Origin: VXOI01 sp965197575
GTDB lineage: Bacteria > Chloroflexota > Dehalococcoidia > Lucifugimonadales > UBA3495
Direction: 5' to 3'
NCBI GenBank assembly: GCA_965197575.1
Contig: OZ240214.1
Coordinates: 1,736,001 to 1,800,000, forward strand
DNA length: 64,000 bases
Of the stretch, positions 16,806 to 25,084 are shown piece by piece. The notes under the pieces are model-generated. The model saw only the letters and a list, made by a program, of their open reading frames with translations. It had not been told where the DNA came from and made no database searches. The translations under genes were made by a program, and so were the position numbers. The first letter of the stretch is position 1; every line of letters starts with the position of its first letter.

Positions 16806-16958
16806 ATGAGGCTTCTCAGGAAAGACTACAGGGAATACCTGCGCTCCCTCGATCCGGATATCCGAAGGACCCACCAGTTATTTGACCGCATGGAACTCTC
16901 GTTATTCTTTGGGTCTGGCCTGACCATTCTTTCGGTAATCATTACCGGGTTGATTTAG
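16806..16958 (+). CDS. Putative 50-residue membrane protein
   Basis: MRLLRKDYREYLRSLDPDIR then a helical linker and one C-terminal transmembrane segment (LSLFFGSGLTILSVIITGLI). The ATG overlaps the stop of a six-codon upstream ORF (ATGACC... ending ACATGA), which itself follows GGGGGA, so reinitiation is possible. No family is recognised. It is followed 25 bases later by another tiny exported ORF. Plausible, but supported only by reading frame and hydrophobicity. Confidence 0.45.
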   Translation: MRLLRKDYREYLRSLDPDIRRTHQLFDRMELSLFFGSGLTILSVIITGLI

Positions 16959-16983
16959 AAATCGATTCATCGGGCCAACGGTT

Positions 16984-17187
16984 TTGAAGAACAAGCTTAT
17001 CGCCGCAGCCGTCATCGTATTGCTGGTGCTCTCAGTGGTTGCCACCGGGCTTGCCGCCGTGAGTGACGTCAGCAGCGACCGGCCCGGTGCGGCGTCCACC
17101 GCCCTGGCCGGAGGCACGGTGGATGAGGACCCCGACGACGAAAACCTTGCGGTCCAGTCGTTCAAGTGGGTCTGCCCATTCCATTAG
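16984..17187 (+). CDS. Putative small secreted peptide precursor
   Basis: 67 residues from a TTG start: MKNKLIAAAVIVLLVLSVVA is a strong signal peptide or anchor, followed by a Gly/Ala/Asp-rich acidic spacer (GGTVDEDPDDENLAV) and a distinctive aromatic C-terminus FKWVCPFH with the only Cys. The layout of leader, acidic spacer and short conserved-looking tail resembles exported or processed peptides, but no maturation enzyme is adjacent. A terminator hairpin follows at 17227. Function unknown. Confidence 0.5.
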   Translation: MKNKLIAAAVIVLLVLSVVATGLAAVSDVSSDRPGAASTALAGGTVDEDPDDENLAVQSFKWVCPFH

Positions 17188-17226
17188 ACCGTTGCCACCG
17201 CGCGACAACGCCCCGTGGTACTATCA

Positions 17227-17254
17227 GGGCACGTAAACCGTGCCCCGTTTTTTT
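17227..17254 (+). terminator. Intrinsic terminator between peptide ORF and acyl-CoA dehydrogenase
   Basis: Stem GGGCACG / CGTGCCC with a TAAAC loop, then CG and seven T residues (17248-17254). The T-run is immediately followed by GGAGG, the ribosome binding site of the next gene, so the hairpin could also act as a leader attenuator. Confidence 0.75.
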
Positions 17255-17266
17255 GGAGGTCAACCC

Positions 17267-18508
17267 ATGCAAGCCGTGGAAGCCGGTCTGCCCCCGGAAC
17301 TGGAAGCTCTCAAGCAGACTATCCGCCAAATTGTCACCGACGAATGCGTGCCCCTGGAGGCCGAATACCTGGCCAATCCAACCCTGGACGGGGTCGAAGA
17401 TGAGGGTGCGCCCCGCGGAATCGCGGAAGCACTCCAAGGGATCGTAGGCACCCTGGGCAAGGAGAATTGGGGGCGGTTGAACCGGATTTCCAAGGAGACC
17501 GGCATTTACACCTCCTTCGTGCCCGCGGAATACGGTGGAAGCGGAATGGGCGCTTTGGGCCATGTGGTGTTGGACGAAGAGGTCCACAAGAGCATCGTTC
17601 AGTTGCCCACGTCGCCAGTGCCGATGATGATGTTCGGCTCCTGCACACCGGAGCAGGAGCGGGAATACCTGCTGCCGTCGATTCAGGGCGACTTGCACTA
17701 TGCTTTCGCCCAGACCGAGCCGCAGGCCGGCTCGGACCCCGGCGGAATGATGCAGTCCCGCGCCATGCCGGACGGGGACGACTGGGTGATCAACGGCACC
17801 AAGATGTTCATCTCGGGGGCGGCCACCGCCGATTACATCCTGGTGCAGGCCGTCACCGACCCGGAGCTGCGGCAGCGCGGCGGCATCACCATGTTCATTG
17901 TCGACAACCCCAGCCCCGGGCTCAGCTTCGATCCCATCCGCATCTGGACCAATCCCACCAAGTCACAGCAGCACTTGGTCCACCTTAACAACGTGCGGGT
18001 GCCCCAGACCAAGGTGCTGGGCGAGGTGGGCCGGGGCTTCACGCTGGGCCAGCAGTGGCTGGTGCACCACGACCGCCTCTTGCGGGGTTCGATGGCCATC
18101 GGCATTCTCAGCCGGGCCCTCGACATGGCCATCGACTGGTCCAAGCAGCGGATCACCTACGGGCGGCCCATCTCCGACCGGCAGGCTATCCAATGGATGC
18201 TCACCGACGTTTACATCGACATCATGACGCTGCGGGCGACCACCCGCGAGACGGCGATGCGGGCCGACAACGGCGAGGACGTGCGCGTCGAGGCTTCAAT
18301 GATCAAGTATTGCGCCGGGGAGTGGGGCTGCCGCAGCATCGACAAGATCATGCAGGTGTTCGGCGGCATCGGCGAGACCCTGGACATGCCCATCCCCCAC
18401 TGGTACCATCTGCTGCGCCACGCCCGCATCGGCGGCGGCACCTCGGAAATCCATAAGTTCGTCATGGCCCGCGCCCTGCTGGACGGCCGGGTCAACTTCC
18501 AGGGCTGA
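17267..18508 (+). CDS. Acyl-CoA dehydrogenase
   Basis: 413 residues; the ATG at 17267 follows GGAGGT by 7 bases. FAD-dependent alpha,beta-dehydrogenation of an acyl-CoA passing electrons to ETF. Motifs: FVPAEYGGSGMGAL, YAFAQTEPQAGSDPGGM (flavin contact), INGTKMFISGAATAD, a long C-terminal helical domain with QRITYGRPISDRQAIQWML and MQVFGGIGETLDMP, ending RIGGGTSEIHKFVMAR. At the C-terminal site where short-chain enzymes carry Glu (YEGT), this protein has Gly, so the base must be elsewhere, as in long-chain and isovaleryl types. Substrate is not predictable from sequence. Confidence 0.93.
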   Translation: MQAVEAGLPPELEALKQTIRQIVTDECVPLEAEYLANPTLDGVEDEGAPRGIAEALQGIVGTLGKENWGRLNRISKETGIYTSFVPAEYGGSGMGALGHVVLDEEVHKSIVQLPTSPVPMMMFGSCTPEQEREYLLPSIQGDLHYAFAQTEPQAGSDPGGMMQSRAMPDGDDWVINGTKMFISGAATADYILVQAVTDPELRQRGGITMFIVDNPSPGLSFDPIRIWTNPTKSQQHLVHLNNVRVPQTKVLGEVGRGFTLGQQWLVHHDRLLRGSMAIGILSRALDMAIDWSKQRITYGRPISDRQAIQWMLTDVYIDIMTLRATTRETAMRADNGEDVRVEASMIKYCAGEWGCRSIDKIMQVFGGIGETLDMPIPHWYHLLRHARIGGGTSEIHKFVMARALLDGRVNFQG

Positions 18509-18556
18509 CCCTCCCGCCGGGCGGTCCCGCCAAGAGTCCTGGCTTTGGAGTAGAAA

Positions 18557-19399
18557 ATGACCCTCGCCTTGCCACGAAAGACGTTTCTGCTAGTCATTTC
18601 GGCAGCGGCCTTGGCGTTGCTGCTGGCCGCCGGCGACAGCGCGCCCGTTTTCGCCCAGGACGGCGATAACGACAGGCGCGGCATCTGGGTTACCGGAACG
18701 GGAACCGCCACCGGGGCGCCCGACCTGGCCGTTCTGAACCTGGGCGTGGAGACACTCGCCGACAGCGCCGCCGAGGCCCGGACCACCGCGGCAGGGGGCA
18801 TTAAGGCCATCCGCGAGGCGCTGACGGAAAGGGAGATCGCCCCGGAGGACCTTCAGACCCGTCACTACAGGATCGGCCCGCGCTACGACTATGTGGAAGT
18901 CACCGAGTGCGTGGACGAGGAAGGCGATTCCGTAGAACCTTCGGAGTCGGGCGAGCCGTCCCCGGGTACCCAGTGCACCAGGTCCCACAAGCAGGTGTTG
19001 CGCGGCTACCAGGTCAACAATCAGCTCGACGTCAAGGTCCGCGACCTGGACACCGTGGGAGAGGTCATCGACGGCGTCATCGAGGCCGCCGGGGACATCG
19101 TGCGCATCAACGGCATCAACTTTTCGATAGAGGACTCAGCGGCGTTAGAGGACGAAGCCCGCGCCGCCGCCGTTGCCGATATGCAAGCCAAGGCCGTCAG
19201 CCTGGCCGAGTTGGCCGGAGTGGGGCTGGGCCCGCTGGTCTACCTGACCGAGTTCGAACCCTCCGCCGGCCAGTACGAACGGGCGCGGGCGGCGTATGCC
19301 TTCGCCGCCCAAGAGTCGTTGACCAGCATACAGCCCGGCGGGTTGGACGTGGTGGTCATGGTGCAGGGCGTGTTTGAGATCGAGGAGGCGGAAGGTTAA
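18557..19399 (+). CDS. SIMPL (DUF541) domain exported protein
   Basis: 280 residues with a signal peptide (about 1-34, ending VFA-QDG). WVTGTGTATGAPDLAVLNLGVET, a mid-protein VLRGYQVNNQLDVKVRD and INGINFSIED are hallmarks of the SIMPL/DUF541 family, periplasmic or surface oligomers implicated in stress protection. An insert with two Cys (TECVDEEGD...GTQCTRS) may form a disulphide. It lies 8 bases upstream of dcd. Confidence 0.88.
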   Translation: MTLALPRKTFLLVISAAALALLLAAGDSAPVFAQDGDNDRRGIWVTGTGTATGAPDLAVLNLGVETLADSAAEARTTAAGGIKAIREALTEREIAPEDLQTRHYRIGPRYDYVEVTECVDEEGDSVEPSESGEPSPGTQCTRSHKQVLRGYQVNNQLDVKVRDLDTVGEVIDGVIEAAGDIVRINGINFSIEDSAALEDEARAAAVADMQAKAVSLAELAGVGLGPLVYLTEFEPSAGQYERARAAYAFAAQESLTSIQPGGLDVVVMVQGVFEIEEAEG

Positions 19400-19407
19400 A
19401 CTGCAAC

Positions 19408-19992
19408 ATGGTCTTGAGCGATCGGACGATCAAAGAGGAGTTGGACAAGGGCCGGATCGTCATTTCTCCCTTGGACCCGGCCGACATCCAGCCCGCCAGC
19501 GTCGACCTTCGGCTGGACCGCAAGTTGCTGGTGTTCGCCAACTCGCGCACGCCCTATATCGACGTCAAGCAGGGACAGGAAGACCTGACCCAAGTTGTCG
19601 AGATCAGCGACGAGACCCCATTTATGCTCCACCCAGGCGAGTTCGCCCTCGGCAGCACCCTGGAGCACATCGAGCTACCCGACGACCTGGTGGCCCGCCT
19701 GGAGGGCAAGAGCAGCCTGGGACGCATCGGGCTGGTCATCCACTCCACCGCCGGTTTCGTCGATCCCGGTTGGAAGGGCCACTTGACGCTGGAACTGAGC
19801 AACCTGGCGCGGCTGCCCATAACCCTCTACTACGGGATGAAGATTGGCCAGATTTCCTACCTGCGGCTCACCACCCCGGCCGACCGGCTGTACGGCTCGC
19901 CGGAGTTGGGCAGCAAGTACCAGGGGCAGACCGGCCCGACGCCCAGCCGGGTTTCCCAAGACTTCGACCCAAGCCGGCGCAGTGCTGGCTGA
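19408..19992 (+). CDS. dcd: dCTP deaminase
   Basis: 194 residues: MVLSDRTIKEELDKGRIVI, PASVDLRLDRKLLVF, LEGKSSLGRIGLVIHSTAGF and DPGWKGHLTLELSN with the catalytic Glu. Converts dCTP to dUTP for thymidylate synthesis. Some members are bifunctional (dCTP to dUMP), which sequence alone does not settle here. Compact operon position after the SIMPL gene and before ribD. Confidence 0.95.
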   Translation: MVLSDRTIKEELDKGRIVISPLDPADIQPASVDLRLDRKLLVFANSRTPYIDVKQGQEDLTQVVEISDETPFMLHPGEFALGSTLEHIELPDDLVARLEGKSSLGRIGLVIHSTAGFVDPGWKGHLTLELSNLARLPITLYYGMKIGQISYLRLTTPADRLYGSPELGSKYQGQTGPTPSRVSQDFDPSRRSAG

Positions 19993-20079
19993 CCGGCCCG
20001 TTCGCCGGAAGGAATGTGGCCCGCCCTTGACCAGCCGACTGGACTCGCCGCCTAGACTCGCCGAAGGAGCGACGGCCCT

Positions 20080-21174
20080 GTGACCTACCTGCAAGCCGCG
20101 CTTGAAATGGCTCGCTCGGTCTTGGGGACCACCAGCCCCAACCCCGCCGTGGGCGCGGTGGTGGTGAAGGATGGGCGCGTGGTGGGCCGGGGGGCGACCC
20201 AGCCTCCGGGGCAGGCCCACGCCGAAGTGGGCGCCCTGGCTGAGGCGGGCGAATCGGCGCGGGGGGCCACGCTGTATGTTACGCTGGAGCCGTGCTGCAA
20301 CTGGGGCCGTACCCCGCCATGCACCGGGGCCATAATCGACGCGGGCATCAGCAAGGTGGTCGTGGCTTGCGAAGACCCCAACCCGGCGGTTTCCGGCCGG
20401 GGAATCGCCGAGCTGAACGCCGCCGGACTCGAAGTCGTGCGGGAAGGATTGCCTGAGACCGAAGAACTGTACGAAGCCTTCGCCAAGCATATCAACACCG
20501 GACTGCCCTTCGTGATTGCCAAGTTCGCCGCGAGCCTGGACGGCAAGATCGCCACCCGCACCGGCGACTCGAAGTGGGTGACTGGGCCGGAAGCCCGCGG
20601 CCTAGTGCAAAAGATGCGCCGCGAGCATGACGGTATTCTGGTGGGGGTCAACACCGTCCTGGCCGACGACCCGGCCCTCACCGCCCGCGACGAAAACGGC
20701 CGTCCCTTGCAACGGCAGCCGGTGCGCGCGGTCCTGGACAGCCGCTGCCGGACTCCCGGCGAGGCGCAACTTCTGAAGCAGCCGGGGCGCACGTTTATCT
20801 ACACCACTGGCGCGGCCCGGCTTGACGACGTGCGGCGTTTGGAGCAAGCAGGCGCCCGGGTAGTGACGGTGGGGGCTACTCCGGAAGGCCGGGTGGACGT
20901 CGCCGACGCGGCGGCTCACCTGGGAGCGCAGGGAGTGGTGTCGCTCATCGTCGAAGGAGGCGGCGCGGTCTTGGGTTCGTTCTTCGACGCGGGAATGGTG
21001 GACAAGGTGCAGGCGTTCATCGCGCCGGTCATCATCGGCGGCTCGGCGGCAGCCTCGCCCGTCGGCGGACTCGGAGCGTCGTCAATGAGCGCGGCCCTGC
21101 GGTTGGAGCCCGCTACCATGCAACCGACCGGCCCCGACTGGCTTCTCACCGGATACCCGCGGCGGACCTGCTAG
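20080..21174 (+). CDS. ribD: Bifunctional riboflavin biosynthesis deaminase/reductase
   Basis: 364 residues from a GTG start with AAGGAG upstream. N-terminal deaminase: SPNPAVGAVVV, zinc site HAEVGAL and TLEPCCNWGRTPPCTG. C-terminal reductase: FAASLDGKIATRTGDSKWVTG, DGILVGVNTVLADDPALTAR, LIVEGGGAVLGSFF. It performs the second and third steps from GTP to riboflavin. It heads ribD-ribE-ribBA; lumazine synthase (ribH) is absent from the window. No FMN riboswitch is recognised upstream. Confidence 0.96.
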   Translation: MTYLQAALEMARSVLGTTSPNPAVGAVVVKDGRVVGRGATQPPGQAHAEVGALAEAGESARGATLYVTLEPCCNWGRTPPCTGAIIDAGISKVVVACEDPNPAVSGRGIAELNAAGLEVVREGLPETEELYEAFAKHINTGLPFVIAKFAASLDGKIATRTGDSKWVTGPEARGLVQKMRREHDGILVGVNTVLADDPALTARDENGRPLQRQPVRAVLDSRCRTPGEAQLLKQPGRTFIYTTGAARLDDVRRLEQAGARVVTVGATPEGRVDVADAAAHLGAQGVVSLIVEGGGAVLGSFFDAGMVDKVQAFIAPVIIGGSAAASPVGGLGASSMSAALRLEPATMQPTGPDWLLTGYPRRTC

Positions 21175-21209
21175 AGATGGTCTCATTAAACTTACCGGAG
21201 CGAGGAGCA

Positions 21210-21785
21210 TTGTTTACCGGAATCGTTGAAGAAGTGGGTTCGGTAGCCCGGATTAGCGAAAACGGCATGACGGTCCAAGCGATCAAAGTCTTGGAAGACT
21301 TGAAGCTGGGCGACAGCGTGGCGGTCAACGGGGCCTGCCTCACCGTGGTCTCCCAAGAGGAAGGGGAATTCTCCGTAGACCTGTCGCCGGAGACCATGCG
21401 CCGCACCTCGCTGGGTGACCTGGCCGAGGGCGGGCCGGTGAATCTGGAAAGGGCGCTGGGCGTGAGCGACCGGCTGGGCGGCCACATCGTGCAGGGTCAC
21501 GTTGACGGCACCGGCAGGATTATGTCCACAAAGGACGAGGGGGACTCGATAATCTTTCGCGTCCGTGCTCCCAAGCGCCTGATGCCGTACATTGTGGAGA
21601 AGGGTTTCGTCGCGGTTGACGGCATAAGTTTGACCGTGGTAAAAAGAGGCACTTCATCCTTTACCCTTGCTGTGATACCATACACCCTGCATAATACTAA
21701 TCTGAGCCAACTATCAGCGGGGAACAGGGTAAACTTGGAAGCGGATATCCTGGCCAAGTACGTGGAGAACCTTCTGTCCCGGTGA
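21210..21785 (+). CDS. ribE: Riboflavin synthase alpha chain
   Basis: 191 residues from a TTG start preceded by GCGAGGAG, giving LFTGIVEEVGSVARI, which aligns with the canonical MFTGIVEE start; an in-frame ATG 33 bases upstream is less likely. The internal duplication is visible: LKLGDSVAVNGACLTVV in the first half, KGFVAVDGISLTVV in the second. LGGHIVQGHVDGTG is also conserved. It dismutates two lumazine molecules to riboflavin. Spaced 35 bases from ribD. Confidence 0.95.
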   Translation: MFTGIVEEVGSVARISENGMTVQAIKVLEDLKLGDSVAVNGACLTVVSQEEGEFSVDLSPETMRRTSLGDLAEGGPVNLERALGVSDRLGGHIVQGHVDGTGRIMSTKDEGDSIIFRVRAPKRLMPYIVEKGFVAVDGISLTVVKRGTSSFTLAVIPYTLHNTNLSQLSAGNRVNLEADILAKYVENLLSR

Positions 21786-21841
21786 GTTCCCGGAACGCCA
21801 CGAAAGGGCCATCGAGCCTAGCGCGCGAGAAGGATTGAGCG

Positions 21842-23047
21842 ATGCCTCTGTGTAGTCTGGATGAGGCTTTAGAAGATCTAAAAGCCGGCAAGCTCTTGGT
21901 CGTAGTGGACGACGAGGACCGTGAGAACGAGGGCGACCTGGTGATGCCCGCCGAGACGGTGACACCGGAAGCCATCAACTTCATTGTGAAGTACGCTCGC
22001 GGGCTCCTCTGTATGCCGATGATCGGAGAACGGCTGGACGAGCTCCAAATACCGCTAATGGTGGCGGCCAACGGCTCCATCAAGGAGCAGACGGCGTTCA
22101 CCATTTCCGTGGACTACAAGAAGGACACCACCACCGGCATATCCGCCTTCGACCGGGCCGCCACCGTGAAGGCGATGATCGACCCGGAGGTGCAGCCGGA
22201 AGACTTCACCCGCCCCGGTCATCTGTTCCCGTTGCGTTACCACCCCGGCGGCGTCTTGGTCCGCGCCGGGCATACCGAGGCCATCGTCGACCTTTGCAAC
22301 CTGGCCGGTATGTACCCGGCGGGCATCGTCTGTGAAATCATGGACGAGGACGGGACCATGTCCCGGCTGCCCACGCTGGAAGAATTCGCCGAGGAACACG
22401 GCCTAAAGATTCTCAGTATCGCCCAGATCATCGCCCACCGCCGTCGGCACGAGCGTCTTATCGAGCGAGTGGCCGAGACCCGGCTGCCCACCCGGTACGG
22501 CGAGTTCAGGGCCATCGCCTACCGTAGCTTCCTTGACAACGGCGAGCATATCGCGCTGACCATCGGCGACTGGACCGAGCAGGAGCCGGTGATGGTGCGA
22601 ATACACAGCGAGTGCTTGACGGGCGACGTGTTCCGAAGCCTGCGATGCGACTGCGGCGAGCAGGTAGAACTGGCGTTGGAAGCTCTGTCCAAAGAAGGCT
22701 CCGGCGTTCTCCTCTACATGCGGCAGGAGGGCCGGGGCATCGGCCTGCACAACAAGATCAAGGCCTATTCGTTGCAAGACACCGGACTGGACACCATCGA
22801 AGCGAACCAGACGCTGGGGTTCGAGCCGGACATGCGCCACTATGAGGCGGGGGCCCAGATTCTGCTGGACCTCGGCGTGTCCAAGCTGCGAATGCTAACC
22901 AACAACCCGCGCAAGATGATGGGGCTTTCCGGCTTCGGCCTTGAGATTGTCGACCGCCTGCCCCTGGAAGCCACCGTCACCGACGAGAACCGGCGCTACC
23001 TGACCACCAAGAAGCGCCGGATGGGCCACCTGCTGGGCAACTGCTAG
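21842..23047 (+). CDS. ribBA: Bifunctional DHBP synthase / GTP cyclohydrolase II
   Basis: 401 residues. Residues 1-200 are 3,4-dihydroxy-2-butanone-4-phosphate synthase (DDEDRENEGDLV, TRPGHLFPLRY, GVLVRAGHTEA). Residues 205-401 are GTP cyclohydrolase II with the zinc cysteines in HSECLTGDVFRSLRCDCGEQ, then LYMRQEGRGIGL and LTNNPRKMMGL. It supplies both branches of the riboflavin pathway. Its stop codon shares the palindrome CTAG with the prfB stop on the opposite strand. Confidence 0.97.
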   Translation: MPLCSLDEALEDLKAGKLLVVVDDEDRENEGDLVMPAETVTPEAINFIVKYARGLLCMPMIGERLDELQIPLMVAANGSIKEQTAFTISVDYKKDTTTGISAFDRAATVKAMIDPEVQPEDFTRPGHLFPLRYHPGGVLVRAGHTEAIVDLCNLAGMYPAGIVCEIMDEDGTMSRLPTLEEFAEEHGLKILSIAQIIAHRRRHERLIERVAETRLPTRYGEFRAIAYRSFLDNGEHIALTIGDWTEQEPVMVRIHSECLTGDVFRSLRCDCGEQVELALEALSKEGSGVLLYMRQEGRGIGLHNKIKAYSLQDTGLDTIEANQTLGFEPDMRHYEAGAQILLDLGVSKLRMLTNNPRKMMGLSGFGLEIVDRLPLEATVTDENRRYLTTKKRRMGHLLGNC

Positions 23048-24163
23048 GTCCCGGTCTTCCCCAAGCGGGAAATCAGGTACGCCTCGATGAACGGATCGAT
23101 AGCCCCGTTTAGCACCGCGTCCGGGTTCGTGCTCTGTAGATTCGTCCGGTGGTCCTTCACCGACTTGTACGGGTGGAGTACGTAGCTCCGTATCTGGTTC
23201 CCCCATTCGGCGTTCACGCGCTCACCTCGCAGCCTCTCTATCTCCTCGGCCCGCTCGTCGTTTTGCCGTTTCAGCAGCCTTGCCCGGAGGATGCGCATCG
23301 CGTACTCCCGGTTTTGGTGCTGGGAACGCTCGGTCTGGCAGGACACGACGATTCCGGTGGGCAGGTGGGTGAGCCGCACCGCCGACGCCACCTTCTGCAC
23401 GTTCTGGCCGCCGGGGCCGCTGGAACGAAACGTGTCCATCTTGAGGTCCTCGGCGCGGATGATCAGGTCGGCCTCCTCCTCGGCTGTGGGGAGGACTTCG
23501 ACCCTGGCGAAGGAAGTATGGCGCAGGCGGTTCGGGTCGTAGGGCGACAGGCGCACCAGACGGTGGACGCCCTGCTCGGCGGTCAGGGAGCCGTAGGCGT
23601 GGGCGCCGCCGACCTCCAGGACACCGCTTCTCAGCCCCGCTTCGTCGCCGTATGACAGGTCCAGCACCTCCACCGGCCGTCGCCCAGTCTCGGCCCAGCG
23701 GGTGTACATGGCCAGCAGAATCTCGGCCCAGTCCTGGGAGTCGGTGCCCCCGGCGCCGGCGTGGATGGAAACGATAGCCGGACGGTGGTCGTAGGGACCG
23801 GACAGCGTGAGGTTTATTTCCTCGCGGGCCAACAGCCTGGAAAGCTCGCCGGTCTCCGCTTCGAGCTGGTCTTCGAGGGAGAGGTCGTCCTCCGCCATCG
23901 CCAGCTCGGTTAGTTCCAGCAGATTGCGGCCGCGGGACTCAAGGTCACGCCACAGGGCCACGGTGTCCTTCAACCGGCCCAGGGTCTGCATGTGGCGCTG
24001 GGCCGTCTGGTGGTCGTTCCAGAAGTCGGGGTCGGCAGCCTCCTTTTCCAGGGCCGCTATCGTGTTTTCCTTCGAGGCGAGGTCAAAGACGCTCCACCAC
24101 CGACGCGATTTTCTGGACCAAAGCGGATAATTGTTGTCTTAATTGCTCCATGTCGGTCGTCAT
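23044..24163 (-). CDS. prfB: Peptide chain release factor 2, +1 frameshifted
   Basis: About 372 residues. Translation starts at an ATG at 24163 (or 24151) and reads 26 codons to CTT, then in-frame TGA; a +1 shift continues as DLASKENTIAALEKEAADPD into the main frame to 23044. Zero frame is 24163-24086 and +1 frame 24084-23044. Motifs: IVSIHAGAGGTDSQDW, TFRSSGPGGQNVQK (GGQ hydrolysis loop), PYKSVKDHRT. The stop-codon recognition tripeptide, SPF in most RF2, is SPY here (RLVRLSPYDPNRLRHTSF). RF2 terminates at UAA and UGA. Confidence 0.95.
24082..24088 (-). other. prfB programmed +1 frameshift site CTTTGAC
   Basis: Codon 26 CTT is followed by TGA C, with a Shine-Dalgarno-like GGAG three bases upstream (GGAG CGT CTT TGA C), the same geometry as the E. 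coli autoregulatory site. Low RF2 favours the shift and restores RF2 synthesis. Confidence 0.9.
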
Positions 24164-24187
24164 CTACCTCGAAAGTTGCCCGGAAAG

Positions 24188-25084
24188 TTACCCAGGGAGT
24201 TCGACGCCCAGCCGTTCCGCCAGCCAGGCGGTGCGGACCAGAGCATGTTCGTGGCCGCCGCCCTCGGCGGCGCCGTCGTAAAGGCGCAGGTCGCAGTCCG
24301 GTATTCGCCCGGCAAGCTCTTCGCCGAAGGCCAATGGGCAGACGCTCCGGTCGAAGCGGCCCACGCTCAACAGCACGGGTGCGTCGACGGAGGACGCCCG
24401 GCCCAAGGGGTCGAGCACAGAAAGTACGTCTTCCACCGCCCCGCGCCGGTCGGGGTGCATTCTCAGATAGTCCCCCAACTCACCCAGCGGGTAGCCCAGA
24501 CCCGGCTCGAACCCCGCCGGATGCCCGAGAGGCATCGGCGTGTCGGCGGCCACGCCCGCCATGCCGGGACGACGGGACGCCACGGCCAACGCCAGGCTCG
24601 CGCCGAGGCCCGCGCCGGTCAGCGCCACCGCTCCCACCGCGGCCTGCTGCTGGGCGTGCAGAGCGTCGACGGCCCGCAGTGCGTCGGCGAACGCCCCCAA
24701 GACGTGATAGCTGGCTGGATTCTCGATCCCGTCGGTCAGCAGGCCCGGATAGCTGGCCCGCACCGAGGCGTCGCTGTTCCGCTGGCCCCGGTGGGTCGCG
24801 TTCATCACCACGGCCCGGTGACGAAGGGGCGTGTAGATTATGTCGTGTACGCTGGCGTAGTCCGGCATCCTCACCAGCGCCGGGAACGGGCCATCGCCCT
24901 TGGGCACTGAGAACCAGGCGTGGAGCCGCTGGCCGCCCGTGCTGGCATAGCGCATCCGGTAAACGTCCCACTCCGGCTGGGAGTAAAACGGGTCGGCTTC
25001 CAGAGTAACGTTGGGCGACAGCTCGGCCAGTTCGGCGTCGGCCTGCTCCCAAAAGGCGTTGGCCCCGGACAGCGGGGCGGTCAT
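24188..25084 (-). CDS. Acetyl-esterase-like (AXE1) hydrolase, nucleophile missing
   Basis: 298 residues from the ATG at 25084, overlapping the upstream paralogue's stop as ATGA. It follows the AXE1/acetyl xylan esterase layout (YSQPEWDVYRMRYAST, LHAWFSVPKGDGPFPALVRM, SYPGLLTDGIENPASYH). The nucleophile elbow reads LTGAGLGASLAL, where the neighbour has GSSQGGG, so the Ser is replaced by Gly. Asp (VGRFDRSVCP) and His (GGHEHALV) positions persist. Likely a duplicated copy now inactive as an esterase or with a changed role. Confidence 0.78.
   Translation of the reverse strand: MTAPLSGANAFWEQADAELAELSPNVTLEADPFYSQPEWDVYRMRYASTGGQRLHAWFSVPKGDGPFPALVRMPDYASVHDIIYTPLRHRAVVMNATHRGQRNSDASVRASYPGLLTDGIENPASYHVLGAFADALRAVDALHAQQQAAVGAVALTGAGLGASLALAVASRRPGMAGVAADTPMPLGHPAGFEPGLGYPLGELGDYLRMHPDRRGAVEDVLSVLDPLGRASSVDAPVLLSVGRFDRSVCPLAFGEELAGRIPDCDLRLYDGAAEGGGHEHALVRTAWLAERLGVELPG

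Noticed and set aside
19993..20079. FMN riboswitch before ribD
   Set aside because: The spacer is under 90 bases and lacks the conserved RFN helices.
24083..24085. In-frame TGA in prfB as a selenocysteine codon
   Set aside because: The CTTTGAC context and Shine-Dalgarno-like sequence are the standard RF2 frameshift site; no Cys-like position in the family there.
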